Assembly (NCBI RefSeq): GCF_918698245.1
Contig: NZ_CAKKMS010000003.1
Location: forward strand, 62,001-126,000
From: Pedobacter sp. Bi126
GTDB taxonomy: Bacteria > Bacteroidota > Bacteroidia > Sphingobacteriales > Sphingobacteriaceae
DNA length: 64,000 nt
Reading direction: 5' to 3'
The translations under genes were made by a program, and so were the position numbers. Positions 8,603-18,587 of this stretch are shown here, one piece after another (position 1 is the first letter of the stretch; the number at the start of each line of letters is the position of its first letter). The notes under the pieces are model-generated. The model searched no databases, was not told the DNA's origin, and saw only the letters and a list, made by a program, of their open reading frames with translations.

Positions 8603-8607
8603 ACCTG

Positions 8608-9267
8608 CTATTTTACCAAAGGCAATAACTGATCGGCAACCAATTTATTACCTGTTTCATTTAAGTGTACTCTATCAACAGTTAAAATGCCTTTTTCTTT
8701 ATCCTCTGGATTATTTTTTGCCTCGTACTCTGCAAAAATTTTCCTTAAATCGCATACAGGAAGATTATTTTTTGCAGCCAATGTTCTAATCCCTTCAGCA
8801 TATTTATTCAAATCGGCATCTAGTTCATTCGTACCATCTTTTTTCTCACCAACAACTGATGGAGTAACCAATACCACTTTGCTGCCTACACCCTGAATTT
8901 TATTGATCAGCGCCTGATAAAACTTTAAATATTTATCGTAATCGGTTCCGGTATGAGAAGATTGTTTATGCCAAACATCATTAATGCCGACATAAATCAC
9001 CACTAAATCAGGTTTCTTGTTCAGCACATCATCTTCTAAACGCAGGTATAAATCGTAAACCTTGTTGCCACCAATTCCGGCTCCAATTACATCATATTTA
9101 GTAGAATCGAGCGATTTTTTGATCAGGGTTACATATCCGTTTTTAGAAACACCCTGTTGGGTAATCGAATCGCCAAAGAAGATAATCCGTTTTGGTTTAA
9201 ATGTCATTGATGTTAATGCAATTAAGCAAAAGCTTAGTAAAATACTCGTTTTAAATAATGTTTTCAT
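8608..9267 (-). CDS. SGNH/GDSL hydrolase, exported
   Basis: A 219-residue protein with a signal peptide (about 1-20). The SGNH blocks are in order: FFGDSIT (Ser nucleophile, about residue 33), a Gly block around GAGIGGNKV, VIYVGINDVWH (Asn), and DRVHLNETG with the Asp-x-x-His pair near the C-terminus. Such enzymes remove acyl groups from lipids, sugars or other esters outside the cytoplasm. It follows the serine hydrolase gene (9284-10852) by 16 bases on the same strand, so the two probably form an operon of exported hydrolases. Confidence 0.88.
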   Translation of the reverse strand: MKTLFKTSILLSFCLIALTSMTFKPKRIIFFGDSITQQGVSKNGYVTLIKKSLDSTKYDVIGAGIGGNKVYDLYLRLEDDVLNKKPDLVVIYVGINDVWHKQSSHTGTDYDKYLKFYQALINKIQGVGSKVVLVTPSVVGEKKDGTNELDADLNKYAEGIRTLAAKNNLPVCDLRKIFAEYEAKNNPEDKEKGILTVDRVHLNETGNKLVADQLLPLVK

Positions 9268-9283
9268 TGTATAATTGGTTAGG

Positions 9284-10852
9284 TTATTTTTTATCGGTCT
9301 TTTTAAAATCCAGGTCCTGAAAATCGAAACTAAAATCGGTTAGCGGCGAAATCGCTTCTATTTTAAATCCATCAGCCAAAGCGTTATTATCTAAACTAAA
9401 ATTAACAAAAGCATCGGCATCTAAACTTCTATCATACCATTTCACAATAAAGGTATTTCCTTTGTAATAAGTCATGTCGCCTTTCAATTTTGGAGCGTTT
9501 TTAGCCTGAAAATGCATCTTGCCGTTCACCTCACTAATGCTTACATCGCCAAACCAGGCATCGTGGAAAGTGCCATAATAGTTTTTAGCATCTGGCTTTG
9601 TAACTGCCAATTTTTGTTGAGCTGCAATATCGTTCCAAACCTTGCTTACCATCTCGTTAGCTTGTTTTTCGTTTTTAAGCCTGTTATCGTTATAGGTTTT
9701 AATCCTGTCCTGTCCTTTAATACCAAGATAACCATCTTTAATCGAATTGGTGATCGAATTAAAAGCAGCACCAGATTGCTGATTGGTTAATACAATAATT
9801 CCCAATTTCATCTCTGGAATAATCGTTACCTGTGTTACTATCCCTGACAAACCACCTGTGTGTGTTGCCTGAAAATTGCCATTTACGTTACTCAAAAACC
9901 AACCTAATCCATAACTACTAAAAGCAGCTGGATTGCCACCTGCAATAATGGTCTGTGGCGTCCAAAGTTCTCTTGCCACAGCAGGACTGAATAATTTCTT
10001 GTCAAGAGTTTCGCCATATTTACCACCATTGATCATGGCCATTACCCATTTGCTCATATCGGTAACGTTCGAATAAATTCCGCCGGCGGCATTTGCAATC
10101 TCTCCGAAGCTTAATCCTACCGGAAGCAGTTTACCTTCGTAAGGGGCATGGCCATCAATTACATTCGATTTGTCTTTTAAGCGGTACCAGGAAGCTGCCG
10201 TTTTGGTCATGCCCAATGGTTTAATGATCCTGCTTTCAATAAAATCTTCGTAAGTAATGCCTGAAACCCTTGCTACCACATCGCCAGCAACAATATACAT
10301 CAGATTATCATAATCATATTTTGTACGGAAAGAGGAAACCGGCTTTAAATAACGCAGGTTATGGATCAATTGCTTTTTATCAACCGTTGAAGAATCTGGC
10401 CAGATCATTAAATCGCCCGCACCTAAACCCAAACCACTGCGGTGCGTGAGCAGATCGCGGATGGTAAATTCGCTGGTTACATAGGCATCGTACATTTTAA
10501 ACTCGGGAATTACATCGGTAACTTTAGTATCCCAGGTAATTTTCTTTTCATCAACCAGCATGCCTAATGCAGCAGCCGTGAATGCTTTTGTATTTGATGC
10601 CACACCAAAAAGGGTATGCTCATCAACCTTTTTATTGGTTTTGATGGAACTTACCCCATAACCTTTTAAATGGATTACTTTACCGTCTTTAATTACAGAA
10701 ACAGCAATTCCGGGAACATTAAAGGTGGTGAGTGTTTTTTCTACAACACTATCGATCTGTTTTGAAGTGAGCACCTGTGCATGCACATGAAGGCCCAAAA
10801 ACAGTGATAAAGCTAATGATATTTTAAATTTTAACGGGGAAAGGAATTGCAT
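9284..10852 (-). CDS. beta-lactamase-fold serine hydrolase with DUF3471 domain
   Basis: A 522-residue exported protein with a signal peptide of about 25 residues. The class C beta-lactamase/penicillin-binding fold shows SNTK (Ser86, Lys89), YDN near 183 and HTGG near 335. The last 100 residues (from about YYGTFHDAWFG) fit DUF3471, a small beta domain often attached to this family. Members include D-aminopeptidases, esterases and peptidoglycan enzymes, and true beta-lactamase activity is uncommon. It is probably first in an operon with the SGNH hydrolase. Confidence 0.88.
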   Translation of the reverse strand: MQFLSPLKFKISLALSLFLGLHVHAQVLTSKQIDSVVEKTLTTFNVPGIAVSVIKDGKVIHLKGYGVSSIKTNKKVDEHTLFGVASNTKAFTAAALGMLVDEKKITWDTKVTDVIPEFKMYDAYVTSEFTIRDLLTHRSGLGLGAGDLMIWPDSSTVDKKQLIHNLRYLKPVSSFRTKYDYDNLMYIVAGDVVARVSGITYEDFIESRIIKPLGMTKTAASWYRLKDKSNVIDGHAPYEGKLLPVGLSFGEIANAAGGIYSNVTDMSKWVMAMINGGKYGETLDKKLFSPAVARELWTPQTIIAGGNPAAFSSYGLGWFLSNVNGNFQATHTGGLSGIVTQVTIIPEMKLGIIVLTNQQSGAAFNSITNSIKDGYLGIKGQDRIKTYNDNRLKNEKQANEMVSKVWNDIAAQQKLAVTKPDAKNYYGTFHDAWFGDVSISEVNGKMHFQAKNAPKLKGDMTYYKGNTFIVKWYDRSLDADAFVNFSLDNNALADGFKIEAISPLTDFSFDFQDLDFKKTDKK

Positions 10853-10911
10853 ATTTATCAGTTTAAATAATCGTTTAAAGATAATAAATCTTTTAGGCGA
10901 TAGTCAAATCC

Positions 10912-11853
10912 TTATTTGCCCTTTTCGAGTTTATAATCTTTGTGTACGATTAAAAAACTTGCTCTTTCTTCCTTTTTGAAAGGATAATCCCAGTTACCCT
11001 GGTAGGTAATTTTGGTTGGTAATTTATCATCTCCGAAATAGCCCATTTCTATATTCATCTGCACATCAAAATCGAACAGCATGTTGCTGTATTTCATATC
11101 TACATAACGCCCCAGAATATTGAAATTTCTTTTATCGAAAATGGTAACCAGTTCCTTGATCATGATGCCATCTTTTGTCCAGCTGCTTAAATCGGGTTTA
11201 ACCGAAACCTTAAAACGATAAACAGGAATAGAATCAAGGTAGGTACCGCTGGTGAAACCATAATCGTAATACTGGCGCATATTGGCCGAAAATATTTCGG
11301 TTTTACTGCCAATAAAAGGAACTTTTACCGGACGGCCAGGATTAAAGATCAGTATTTTGAGCTTGTCTTTATAACTTTCATTTGTTCCGCCCTTTCCGTC
11401 AGGCTTGGGTGCATTGGGTACAAAATCGGTGTTATAAGCATTCATAAAAATGTAATCGAACATCTCTACCGTATAAAGTTGGTATTTGCCATTTTTCTTA
11501 TAAATTTTCCCGGTATCCTGTTTTACCAGATACTCCATTTTATAAGGACCGCTATTGTTATGTCTTATTTTACGGTAAATTTTTCCATCAACCTTGTTCT
11601 TTTTATCGTAACTGTAAATCCTGTTTTCGGCAATGAAAGAATAACGTTTCATATCCCTAAACGATTGATAAAAGGAAGTATCGTACATCACCTTTCTGAT
11701 AAATGTCTCTACATTCAATTTTTCGGCCTTGATATTTACTGCAGAATCGAGCGTAATGGTTTTAATTGTATCAGGATTAAAGCGGTTGATTTCCTGAGCG
11801 AAACCTGTGTAAAAGAGCGACGTTAACAATAATAACAAAAATACTTTTTTCAT
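10912..11853 (-). CDS. exported hypothetical protein
   Basis: A 313-residue protein with a signal peptide (MKKVFLLLLLTSLFYTGFA-Q). I chose ATG 11853 because it starts directly at the signal peptide. The longer frame from 11892 would add 13 residues before it. The body contains LNVETFIRKVMYDTSFYQSF and YDKKNKVDGKIYRKI, then a beta-rich C-terminal part. This resembles a Bacteroidota family found next to carboxypeptidase-regulatory domains, but that domain is absent here. The function is unknown and the location is probably periplasm or outer membrane. Confidence 0.6.
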   Translation of the reverse strand: MKKVFLLLLLTSLFYTGFAQEINRFNPDTIKTITLDSAVNIKAEKLNVETFIRKVMYDTSFYQSFRDMKRYSFIAENRIYSYDKKNKVDGKIYRKIRHNNSGPYKMEYLVKQDTGKIYKKNGKYQLYTVEMFDYIFMNAYNTDFVPNAPKPDGKGGTNESYKDKLKILIFNPGRPVKVPFIGSKTEIFSANMRQYYDYGFTSGTYLDSIPVYRFKVSVKPDLSSWTKDGIMIKELVTIFDKRNFNILGRYVDMKYSNMLFDFDVQMNIEMGYFGDDKLPTKITYQGNWDYPFKKEERASFLIVHKDYKLEKGK

Positions 11854-11951
11854 GGAAGGTAGATGTAAAAGGTAAAATGGATAATGTATCATGAAAGATG
11901 TAAAACGGGAGAAAGATTATTTCCGTCCATCTTACATCCTCCACCTTATCA

Positions 11952-13136
11952 TTAATTCCCTAATTGTTTTAAAGCAATATAGGCCATTAATCCTGTTGAT
12001 ATTTTCAAGGCATCTTCATCAACATCAAATCTTGGGGTATGTACTGAATATTGTGTGTCTTTTGCAGCATTCCCAGTACCTAAACGATAAAAACAGGCAT
12101 CTGTTACCTGCGAGTAGAAAGAAAAATCTTCGGCAGCCATCCAGATATCTAAATCAACCACATTGTCTTTCCCCAAAAATTCTTCGGCAAAAGCCCTTGC
12201 ATTTGCTGTTAATTTTTCTTCGTTAATTAAAAATGGATAACCTCTATGGATATCAAAATCGCAGCTTCCCCCCATACTTTCGGCAATTCCTTCAGCCATT
12301 TTTTTCATGCGTTTATGTGCTTCATCTCTCCAGCCCTCATCTAAGGTTCTAAATGTACCCTCGATTTTTACCTCATTTGGAATAATGTTAGTTGCGCCAT
12401 TGGCATTTACCTTACCAAAAGACAAAACCGATGGTGTACGTGGATCGGCATTGCGACTAACAATCTGTTGCAAAGCAATAATGATATGCGATGCAATTAA
12501 AACCGGATCGATATTCTGGTGAGGCTGAGCGCCATGACCGCCTTTCCCGGTTACAGTAACATATAGTTCATCTGTTGAGGCCATGTAAATACCTGAACGG
12601 AAGCCTACTTTACCAGCATCAATTAACGGCATTACATGCTGACCAACAATATAATCAGGTTTTGGATTCTCCAATACACCTTCTTTAATCATTATACTTG
12701 CTCCGCCTGGCAACAACTCCTCTGCGGGTTGGAAAATCAGTTTAATTGTTCCACCAAAATCATCTTTCATTTGGTTTAGGATATGAGCTGTTCCTAAAAG
12801 TGAAGAAGTATGCACATCGTGTCCGCAGGCATGCATTACGCCATGATTTTTAGAACGATAAGGTTTGTCGTTTGCTTCGTGAATAGGCAAGGCGTCCATA
12901 TCAGCACGTAAAGCAATTACTTTATCAGATGGCTGATTACCCTTAATTAAACCTACCACACCCGTATTGGCACAATCGGTATATTCAATCCCCCATTTTT
13001 TTAATTTATCCTTGATGAACAATGAAGTTTCGAATTCTTTGAAAGATAATTCAGGATTGGCATGGATATGTTGACGATAGCCCACTACATCGTTAAAAAT
13101 GTTCGCGGCTAGTTCTTGGATTTTATTTTTGATCAT
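11952..13136 (-). CDS. M20 family amidohydrolase (N-acyl amino acid hydrolase type)
   Basis: A 394-residue metal-dependent amidohydrolase of the M20D/hippurate hydrolase type. Metal-binding blocks are visible: HANPELSF, GLIKGNQPSDKVIALRADMD, HACGHDVHTS (about 103-112), PAEELLPGG, and the dimerisation domain with GHGAQPHQNIDPV. It has no signal peptide and so is cytoplasmic. It is likely to release amino acids from N-acyl derivatives. The start overlaps the end of the SPOR gene by 14 bases, so the two are co-transcribed and probably translationally coupled. Confidence 0.92.
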   Translation of the reverse strand: MIKNKIQELAANIFNDVVGYRQHIHANPELSFKEFETSLFIKDKLKKWGIEYTDCANTGVVGLIKGNQPSDKVIALRADMDALPIHEANDKPYRSKNHGVMHACGHDVHTSSLLGTAHILNQMKDDFGGTIKLIFQPAEELLPGGASIMIKEGVLENPKPDYIVGQHVMPLIDAGKVGFRSGIYMASTDELYVTVTGKGGHGAQPHQNIDPVLIASHIIIALQQIVSRNADPRTPSVLSFGKVNANGATNIIPNEVKIEGTFRTLDEGWRDEAHKRMKKMAEGIAESMGGSCDFDIHRGYPFLINEEKLTANARAFAEEFLGKDNVVDLDIWMAAEDFSFYSQVTDACFYRLGTGNAAKDTQYSVHTPRFDVDEDALKISTGLMAYIALKQLGN

Positions 13137-13566
13137 TACTTGTTGTGGTATCTAAACTTGGTGCATTAATTTTTTCCCTAAAAATAAACAGTGTCGGGAA
13201 GTTTGGTCTGAGTTCGTTTATTAGGCGCTGCGCTTCTAAGCGTGTTCTAAAATCGCCCACCCGAACATAATAGTTAGGTTCTTTATAAACGAGGTAGGTA
13301 TTATATTTAGGATAAAGTCCTTTAAACCTTGCCTGTTCGTTAAAAACCTCGCGCCGGTCTGACCCATAGAAAATCTGTACGCGGTAACCGTAAGCCGAAA
13401 CAATGGGTTTACCCGGTTTTACCTCTCCAGAAGTTTTATAAACTGCCAACCGTTTAGCAATTAAACTATCAATTAAGGGATCTTTTATAACCGTAACCTC
13501 TCCTTTTTGTGCAAAAGCAGTGGTAAAAAGGAACAAACAGCCTACAAAAGTTAATATTGTTTTCAT
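13123..13566 (-). CDS. SPOR domain protein, exported
   Basis: A 147-residue protein with a signal peptide (about 1-19, TTAFA-Q). The C-terminal half is a SPOR domain: YGYRVQIFYGSDRREVFNE, then YNTYLVYKEPNYYVRVGDF and RLEAQRLINELR. SPOR domains bind denuded septal peptidoglycan, so this is probably a periplasmic septum- or wall-associated protein. It is the upstream gene of the M20 amidohydrolase. Confidence 0.82.
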   Translation of the reverse strand: MKTILTFVGCLFLFTTAFAQKGEVTVIKDPLIDSLIAKRLAVYKTSGEVKPGKPIVSAYGYRVQIFYGSDRREVFNEQARFKGLYPKYNTYLVYKEPNYYVRVGDFRTRLEAQRLINELRPNFPTLFIFREKINAPSLDTTTSNDQK

Positions 13567-13631
13567 GTGTAAAAGACCTTGGCATTTAGTGAGCAGATGA
13601 ATAAAATATCATCTCATTTCTTCTTAACAAC

Positions 13632-13667
13632 AAGAATGCCGAAATCGTTGCAAAAATCGGCATTCTT
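13632..13667. other. strong hairpin upstream of the SPOR gene
   Basis: AAGAATGCCGA and TCGGCATTCTT are perfect 11-base arms around a 14-base loop. It has no T-run on either strand, so a plain terminator is uncertain. It lies 66 bases before the SPOR start. Confidence 0.5.
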
Positions 13668-13711
13668 TATGGGTTAAGCAAATAGTTATTACTTGGGTAG
13701 TTTTTTCAGTT

Positions 13712-13877
13712 CCTCATTTCGAGCGAAACGTAGTGAAGTCGAGAGATCTTTTAAAATAGGTAATCAGCTAATGTTAATTCAAAGATTTCTAAAGTACGAT
13801 TGAAAATCAGTTTCTCGGAAAAGATTTCTCCATTCCGCTGCCGATGAAAAATCGGCATGCTTCAGTCGAAATGACGA
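13712..13877. repeat. TCATTTCGA-type imperfect inverted repeat
   Basis: Left end CTCATTTCGAGCG, right end TCGAAATGACG. Inner parts AGAGATCTTTT and AAAGATTTCT are loosely complementary. A relative lies at 54694-54809. It fills most of the 384-base gap 13567-13950. Confidence 0.6.
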
Positions 13878-13898
13878 TCAATCTATATGATGACATTA

Positions 13899-13928
13899 CA
13901 AAAAAAGCCCCAACAAATGTTAGGGCTT
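13899..13928 (-). terminator. secA intrinsic terminator
   Basis: Stem AAGCCCCAAC (13905-13914) pairs with GTTAGGGCTT (13919-13928) with one mismatch and an AAAT loop. Read on the minus strand it is followed by a run of seven T. It lies 23 bases after the secA stop. Confidence 0.8.
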
Positions 13929-13950
13929 AGTAAAGTATTATAGATCTTGA

Positions 13951-16900
13951 TTATAAATTAGCGCCGTGGCAATTTTTGAATTTTTTACCGCTACCGCATG
14001 GGCAAGGTTCGTTTCTGCCAACGGTTGCTTCCTTACGGATTGGCTGTTGTGGAACGGGCTCACGCGTATCGCCAAATTCGATACCTGGTTCTTCTCTGCC
14101 AAATTCTTGTTTAGTAGTTTGCAACTTCGGTTGTTTTACCGGAGCAGGTGCTTCTCTAACCTGATCTGGCTCTTGCTGAACCGGGATACCGCCTTTATAT
14201 AAGAAACTTACTACTTCTTTATTTACCGCATTAAGCATGTTTTTAAATAGGTTGAAAGCTTCCATTTTATAAATTACCAATGGATCTTTTTGTTCGTACA
14301 CTGCGTTTTGTACCGACTGTTTTAAATCGTCCATTTCGCGTAAATGCTCTTTCCAGCTATCATCGATCAAGGCAAGGACAATAGTTTTTTCGAATGAACG
14401 AACCACTTCTTTTCCCTTGTTGTCGATTGCTTTCTTCAAATCAACCGCTACCTGAATACCACGGATACCATCAGTAAACGGAACCACAATCTGTTCGATG
14501 TGCTCGCCACGTTCCTGATATACCTGGGTTAAAACTGGTAATGATTGTTGAATAATGGCTTCCGATTTACGTGCGTAAAATGCTTCAGCTTCATCGAACA
14601 ACCTTTCAGTTAATTGAGGGATGTTGGTTGAAGTAAATTCTTTTTCGGTAATGGCCGTATCTAAAGAGAAGTTTTTGATTACTTCCAGTTTAAAACCATC
14701 GTAATTTCCTTCTTGTTTATATTCGCTTACGATATCTTCAGCAACATCGAAAACCATATTGTTCATATCTACATCTAAACGCTCGCCAAATAACGCGTTT
14801 TTACGTTTAGCGTAAATTACAGTACGTTGCGAGTTCATCACATCATCGTACTCCAATAAACGTTTACGGATACCAAAGTTATTTTCTTCAACTTTTTTCT
14901 GTGCACGTTCGATAGATTTGGTAATCATAGAGTGTTGAATCACTTCACCATCTTCGATACCCATACGTACCATAATACCAGAGATACGCTCTGAACCAAA
15001 TAAACGCATTAAGTTATCTTCTAACGAAACGAAGAACTGAGATGAACCCGGATCGCCCTGACGACCTGCACGACCACGTAACTGTCTATCTACACGACGA
15101 GACTCGTGACGCTCGGTACCTACAATGGCTAAACCACCAGCTTCTTTAACACCTGCGCCCAATTTAATATCGGTACCACGACCAGCCATGTTGGTTGCAA
15201 TGGTTACAGTTCCTGCCTGACCAGCTTCGGCAACAATATCGGCCTCTTTCTGGTGCATTTTCGCATTTAATACATTGTGTTTAATTCCACGAAGTTTAAG
15301 CATACGGCTTAATAACTCAGAAATCTCTACCGATGTTGTACCCACTAGTACCGGGCGACCAGCTTTTGGCTCTAGTTGCCCTGTTTCAGGATTAACCGCA
15401 GGAATTAATGCACCTTTAGCATCCAATTTAGGTACAGCTCTGCCTGTTTGATCGTATTTAACTACTGGTTTGCCGTCTTTTTGCTTTATGTTACCTTCTT
15501 TATCCGTTTCATATTCTGTTTCATAATGAGAATATGGAAAAACAAGGAACTGAATTTCTGAAGCAACAGCGTTATATTTTTCACGAACGGTACGGTAAAC
15601 GTAATCCTGTTCATCTTTTCTGGAAATATTTCTGTTGGTTGGAATTTCTACCACATCTAGTTTATAGATTGACCAAAACTCGCCAGCTTCTGTTGTCGCA
15701 GTACCCGTCATACCACAAAGTTTGTGGTACATACGGAAATAATTTTGTAAGGTTACAGTTGCATATGTTTGGGTAGCATCCTCAACTTTTACATTCTCTT
15801 TAGCCTCAATTGCCTGATGTAAACCATCAGAGTAACGACGGCCATCCATAATACGACCTGTTTGCTCATCAACAATTTTAATCTTTCCTTCATCGATGAT
15901 GTATTCTACATCAATTTCAAATAAAGTATAAGCTTTTAACAATTGGTTAACCGAGTGGATGCGTTCTGCTTTAACAGAATAATCGCGCATTAGGGCATCT
16001 TTTTGAACTACTTTTTCTTCTAAAGGCAGATCAGATTTCTCTAAATCTGCTACTGCAGTACCTACATCAGGCAATACAAAGAAATTCGGATCTTCACCTG
16101 ATTGGGTAATCAGTTCGATACCTTTTTCCGTTAATTCAACCTGGTTATTTTTCTCATCTATATAAAAATACAATTCAGAATCTACCTTAGGCATATTCTT
16201 AGATTGATCTGCCATATAGTGGTTTTCGGTTTTCAACAACAAACCACGAACACCGCTTTCACTTAAAAACTTAATTAAAGCTTTGTTTTTTGGCAAACCA
16301 CGGTATGCACGTAATAAGGCTAAACCACCTTCACCTTCTTCGGTTCCGCTGTTGCCTGCGTTGATTAGTTTCTTCGCTTCGTTTAATGCCTGGGTTACAT
16401 AAGCTTTTTGTGCATTAACCAAACGTTCGATACGTGGTTTTAATTCATAAAACTCATGCTCATCGCCACGTGGAATCGGACCTGAGATAATTAAAGGGGT
16501 ACGGGCATCATCAATTAAAACTGAATCGACCTCATCTACCATTGCAAAATGCTGTTTGCGCTGTACTAACTGGTCAGGTGTCTGCGACATATTGTCACGC
16601 AGATAATCAAACCCGAACTCGTTATTGGTTCCATAGGTAATATCTGCAGCATAAGCTTTTCTTCTTTCCTCAGAGTTTGGCTCATGTTTATCAATACAAT
16701 CTACACTTAAACCATGAAATTCGAATAACGGGCCATTCCACTCACTATCACGACGGGCCAAGTAATCATTCACAGTAACAATATGAACACCTTGTCCGGC
16801 CAATGCATTTAAATAAGCCGGCAATGTACTTACCAGGGTTTTACCCTCACCGGTAGCCATCTCGGCAATTTTACCGCTGTGCAATACAATACCACCAATT

Positions 16901-17427
16901 AGCTGTACATCGTAGTGCACCATATTCCAAACTACTTCGGTTCCTGCAGCATCCCACCTATTCGCCCATTGTGCTTTATCGCCAACAATTTTAACATTGT
17001 TTTTTCTTGCTGCATAATCTCTATCGAACTGTGTTGCGGTAACCTCTAAATAATCGTTTTCACTTAAACGACGAGAAGTTTCTTTAATTACAGCAAAAGC
17101 TTCCGGAAGGATTTCCAAAAGTACTTTCTCCAATTCTGTGTCGCGCTCTTTACCTAAGGCATCAACCTGATCATAAATCGCTGTTTTTTGGTGAAGATCT
17201 AAATCTTCGCTCTCTGCATCAGCTTTTAGTGCTGAAATTTTCTCATCAATTCCGGTTAAAAAGGCCGAAATCTTTTCTTTAAATTCTATGGTTTTACCAC
17301 GTAACTCATCGTTGCTAAGCGCAGACAGTTTACTGTAGTGTTCGTTAATTTTAACAACCAATGGCTGAATAGCCTTTATATCTCTTTCTGATTTACTTCC
17401 GAAAACCTTCGCTAAAAATCCTAACAT
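13951..17427 (-). CDS. secA: preprotein translocase ATPase SecA
   Basis: A 1158-residue motor that drives unfolded proteins through SecYEG. Walker A is in [19 protein letters not shown] near 190-200. The DEAD-like box shows [20 protein letters not shown]. The helicase C part has [12 protein letters not shown] and [12 protein letters not shown], with the arginine stretch [20 protein letters not shown] split over 780-800. The C-terminus is a zinc-binding SEC-C motif ([13 protein letters not shown]). It is longer than E. coli SecA (about 900). The extra length includes 640-700 ([20 protein letters not shown]), as is usual in Bacteroidota. It has its own terminator at 13899-13928. Confidence 0.97.
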   Translation of the reverse strand: MLGFLAKVFGSKSERDIKAIQPLVVKINEHYSKLSALSNDELRGKTIEFKEKISAFLTGIDEKISALKADAESEDLDLHQKTAIYDQVDALGKERDTELEKVLLEILPEAFAVIKETSRRLSENDYLEVTATQFDRDYAARKNNVKIVGDKAQWANRWDAAGTEVVWNMVHYDVQLIGGIVLHSGKIAEMATGEGKTLVSTLPAYLNALAGQGVHIVTVNDYLARRDSEWNGPLFEFHGLSVDCIDKHEPNSEERRKAYAADITYGTNNEFGFDYLRDNMSQTPDQLVQRKQHFAMVDEVDSVLIDDARTPLIISGPIPRGDEHEFYELKPRIERLVNAQKAYVTQALNEAKKLINAGNSGTEEGEGGLALLRAYRGLPKNKALIKFLSESGVRGLLLKTENHYMADQSKNMPKVDSELYFYIDEKNNQVELTEKGIELITQSGEDPNFFVLPDVGTAVADLEKSDLPLEEKVVQKDALMRDYSVKAERIHSVNQLLKAYTLFEIDVEYIIDEGKIKIVDEQTGRIMDGRRYSDGLHQAIEAKENVKVEDATQTYATVTLQNYFRMYHKLCGMTGTATTEAGEFWSIYKLDVVEIPTNRNISRKDEQDYVYRTVREKYNAVASEIQFLVFPYSHYETEYETDKEGNIKQKDGKPVVKYDQTGRAVPKLDAKGALIPAVNPETGQLEPKAGRPVLVGTTSVEISELLSRMLKLRGIKHNVLNAKMHQKEADIVAEAGQAGTVTIATNMAGRGTDIKLGAGVKEAGGLAIVGTERHESRRVDRQLRGRAGRQGDPGSSQFFVSLEDNLMRLFGSERISGIMVRMGIEDGEVIQHSMITKSIERAQKKVEENNFGIRKRLLEYDDVMNSQRTVIYAKRKNALFGERLDVDMNNMVFDVAEDIVSEYKQEGNYDGFKLEVIKNFSLDTAITEKEFTSTNIPQLTERLFDEAEAFYARKSEAIIQQSLPVLTQVYQERGEHIEQIVVPFTDGIRGIQVAVDLKKAIDNKGKEVVRSFEKTIVLALIDDSWKEHLREMDDLKQSVQNAVYEQKDPLVIYKMEAFNLFKNMLNAVNKEVVSFLYKGGIPVQQEPDQVREAPAPVKQPKLQTTKQEFGREEPGIEFGDTREPVPQQPIRKEATVGRNEPCPCGSGKKFKNCHGANL

Positions 17428-17565
17428 TATAATATTTTAAATCGTATTTATTATTAAAAAATGGTGTGTTACAACAACCAAGCCATTGTCTTTCTTAAGT
17501 CAGTTTGGCAGTTGCTGGTATGAATGAGGCTAAAAACCTCTCAAAAAATATTGTGGAGAAGAAAA

Positions 17566-17865
17566 CTAGGGGCTATTGTTCTTCGGTTTTTTTCTGATTG
17601 TTAAATCGGCAATTACCTGATTTACGCTCACATATTTTGCAACTTTTAATTGGGCTTGGGTCCCGATTAAAGCCAGCTTGGTGTACGATAACAGATAAGG
17701 GTTACGGTCTTCATTAAGTTGAACCGACTCTTTACCCGTTGAATTAACGCTGATGTTATGCTCATTACAATATTCGTTTAATATCCTTAGCCCTTCAACG
17801 CGTTCGGCTTTTGCCAAATGTGTTAAGCTAAAAAATACAAGCGATATGGTAACCAGGTGTTTCAT
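17566..17865 (-). CDS. small exported hypothetical protein
   Basis: A 99-residue protein with a signal peptide (MKHLVTISLVFFSLTHLAKA-E). I chose ATG 17865 because it places the signal peptide at the N-terminus. A longer frame from 17934 adds 23 basic residues. The mature part contains LRILNEYCNEHNISVNSTGKE and LTIRKKPKNN and no domain I recognise. It lies 138 bases upstream of secA on the same strand. Confidence 0.5.
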   Translation of the reverse strand: MKHLVTISLVFFSLTHLAKAERVEGLRILNEYCNEHNISVNSTGKESVQLNEDRNPYLLSYTKLALIGTQAQLKVAKYVSVNQVIADLTIRKKPKNNSP

Positions 17866-18036
17866 TAATAGCGGCAAAGCTAGTTTTAATCTTTTATAAA
17901 AAGAAATTACATCATCGCAAAAAGCGTACCTCAATTCTCTGAGCTTTTTTTGCTTTTGTTTTCAACAGGTTTTCGAACTTACATTTAGATTGAACGTAAA
18001 AGCATAGCATAATTCTTATAATTGTTTTATTTTCAT

Positions 18037-18067
18037 AAAGACGTTAGGATTTCTTAGCGTCTTTTTT
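18037..18067 (+). terminator. terminator-like hairpin in a divergent spacer
   Basis: AAAGACG (18037-18043) pairs with CGTCTTT (18058-18064), with further TTA/TTAG pairing inside, and T-rich sequence follows. It lies 12 bases before the ATG at 18079, between two divergent genes, so it may be a 5'-leader attenuator rather than an end of a known transcript. Confidence 0.45.
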
Positions 18068-18078
18068 AATTTTATGCC

Positions 18079-18585
18079 ATGTCGAGGAAAGTAATTACGC
18101 TATGTTATCGAAAAATAATTGATGCAACCAATACCAGCACATGGGACAAGTTTGTACATGAAGATAGTTTTGCCGAGTTCAAAATGCAGGCCCAATATTA
18201 TAATCAGGAACAGCAGTATACTACTTTTGCCGAAATGGCACTAAATGTTCCGGAGGCAGAGAAGTTACATTTTCTGGTTAGCGCAGCAATTACCGGCTAT
18301 TTGCGCCAGTTAAATGGAATTATTCCTGATGTACTTGATAATTTAGGCAGGCGTTTCCTGACTTTTGAAAACTTTAAGTTCGAATTGATCAATTCGGACA
18401 TTAACAGTCTTGAAAAGCATAAAGTGGCTATCAATTTTTTCTCAAAACCGCTGGTTTGGCACGATACAATAGATAATTTGCTTTTGGTATCGCAATTTAA
18501 AGAAAGTAATGAAGATGAAGTTTTTACTAATCTTTTTCAGATCCAGCCTTTTGTAAGTATTCATGCCATAAAAAATATTGATTAA
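18079..18585 (+). CDS. hypothetical protein next to a cupin protein
   Basis: A 168-residue protein without signal peptide or membrane segment. It is partly amphipathic, with LNVPEAEKLHFLVSAAITGY and VLDNLGRRFLTFENFKFELIN. I recognise no family. It ends 2 bases before the cupin gene, so the two are almost certainly one operon. The function may concern the cupin partner. Confidence 0.55.
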   Translation: MSRKVITLCYRKIIDATNTSTWDKFVHEDSFAEFKMQAQYYNQEQQYTTFAEMALNVPEAEKLHFLVSAAITGYLRQLNGIIPDVLDNLGRRFLTFENFKFELINSDINSLEKHKVAINFFSKPLVWHDTIDNLLLVSQFKESNEDEVFTNLFQIQPFVSIHAIKNID

Positions 18586-18587
18586 CG

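Noticed and set aside
8349-8789. A 146-codon plus-strand frame spanning the dnaG start region and a repeat
   Set aside because: It crosses the dnaG N-terminal zinc-finger region, the CACAGAG repeat and the SGNH gene on the opposite strand, with no recognisable protein.
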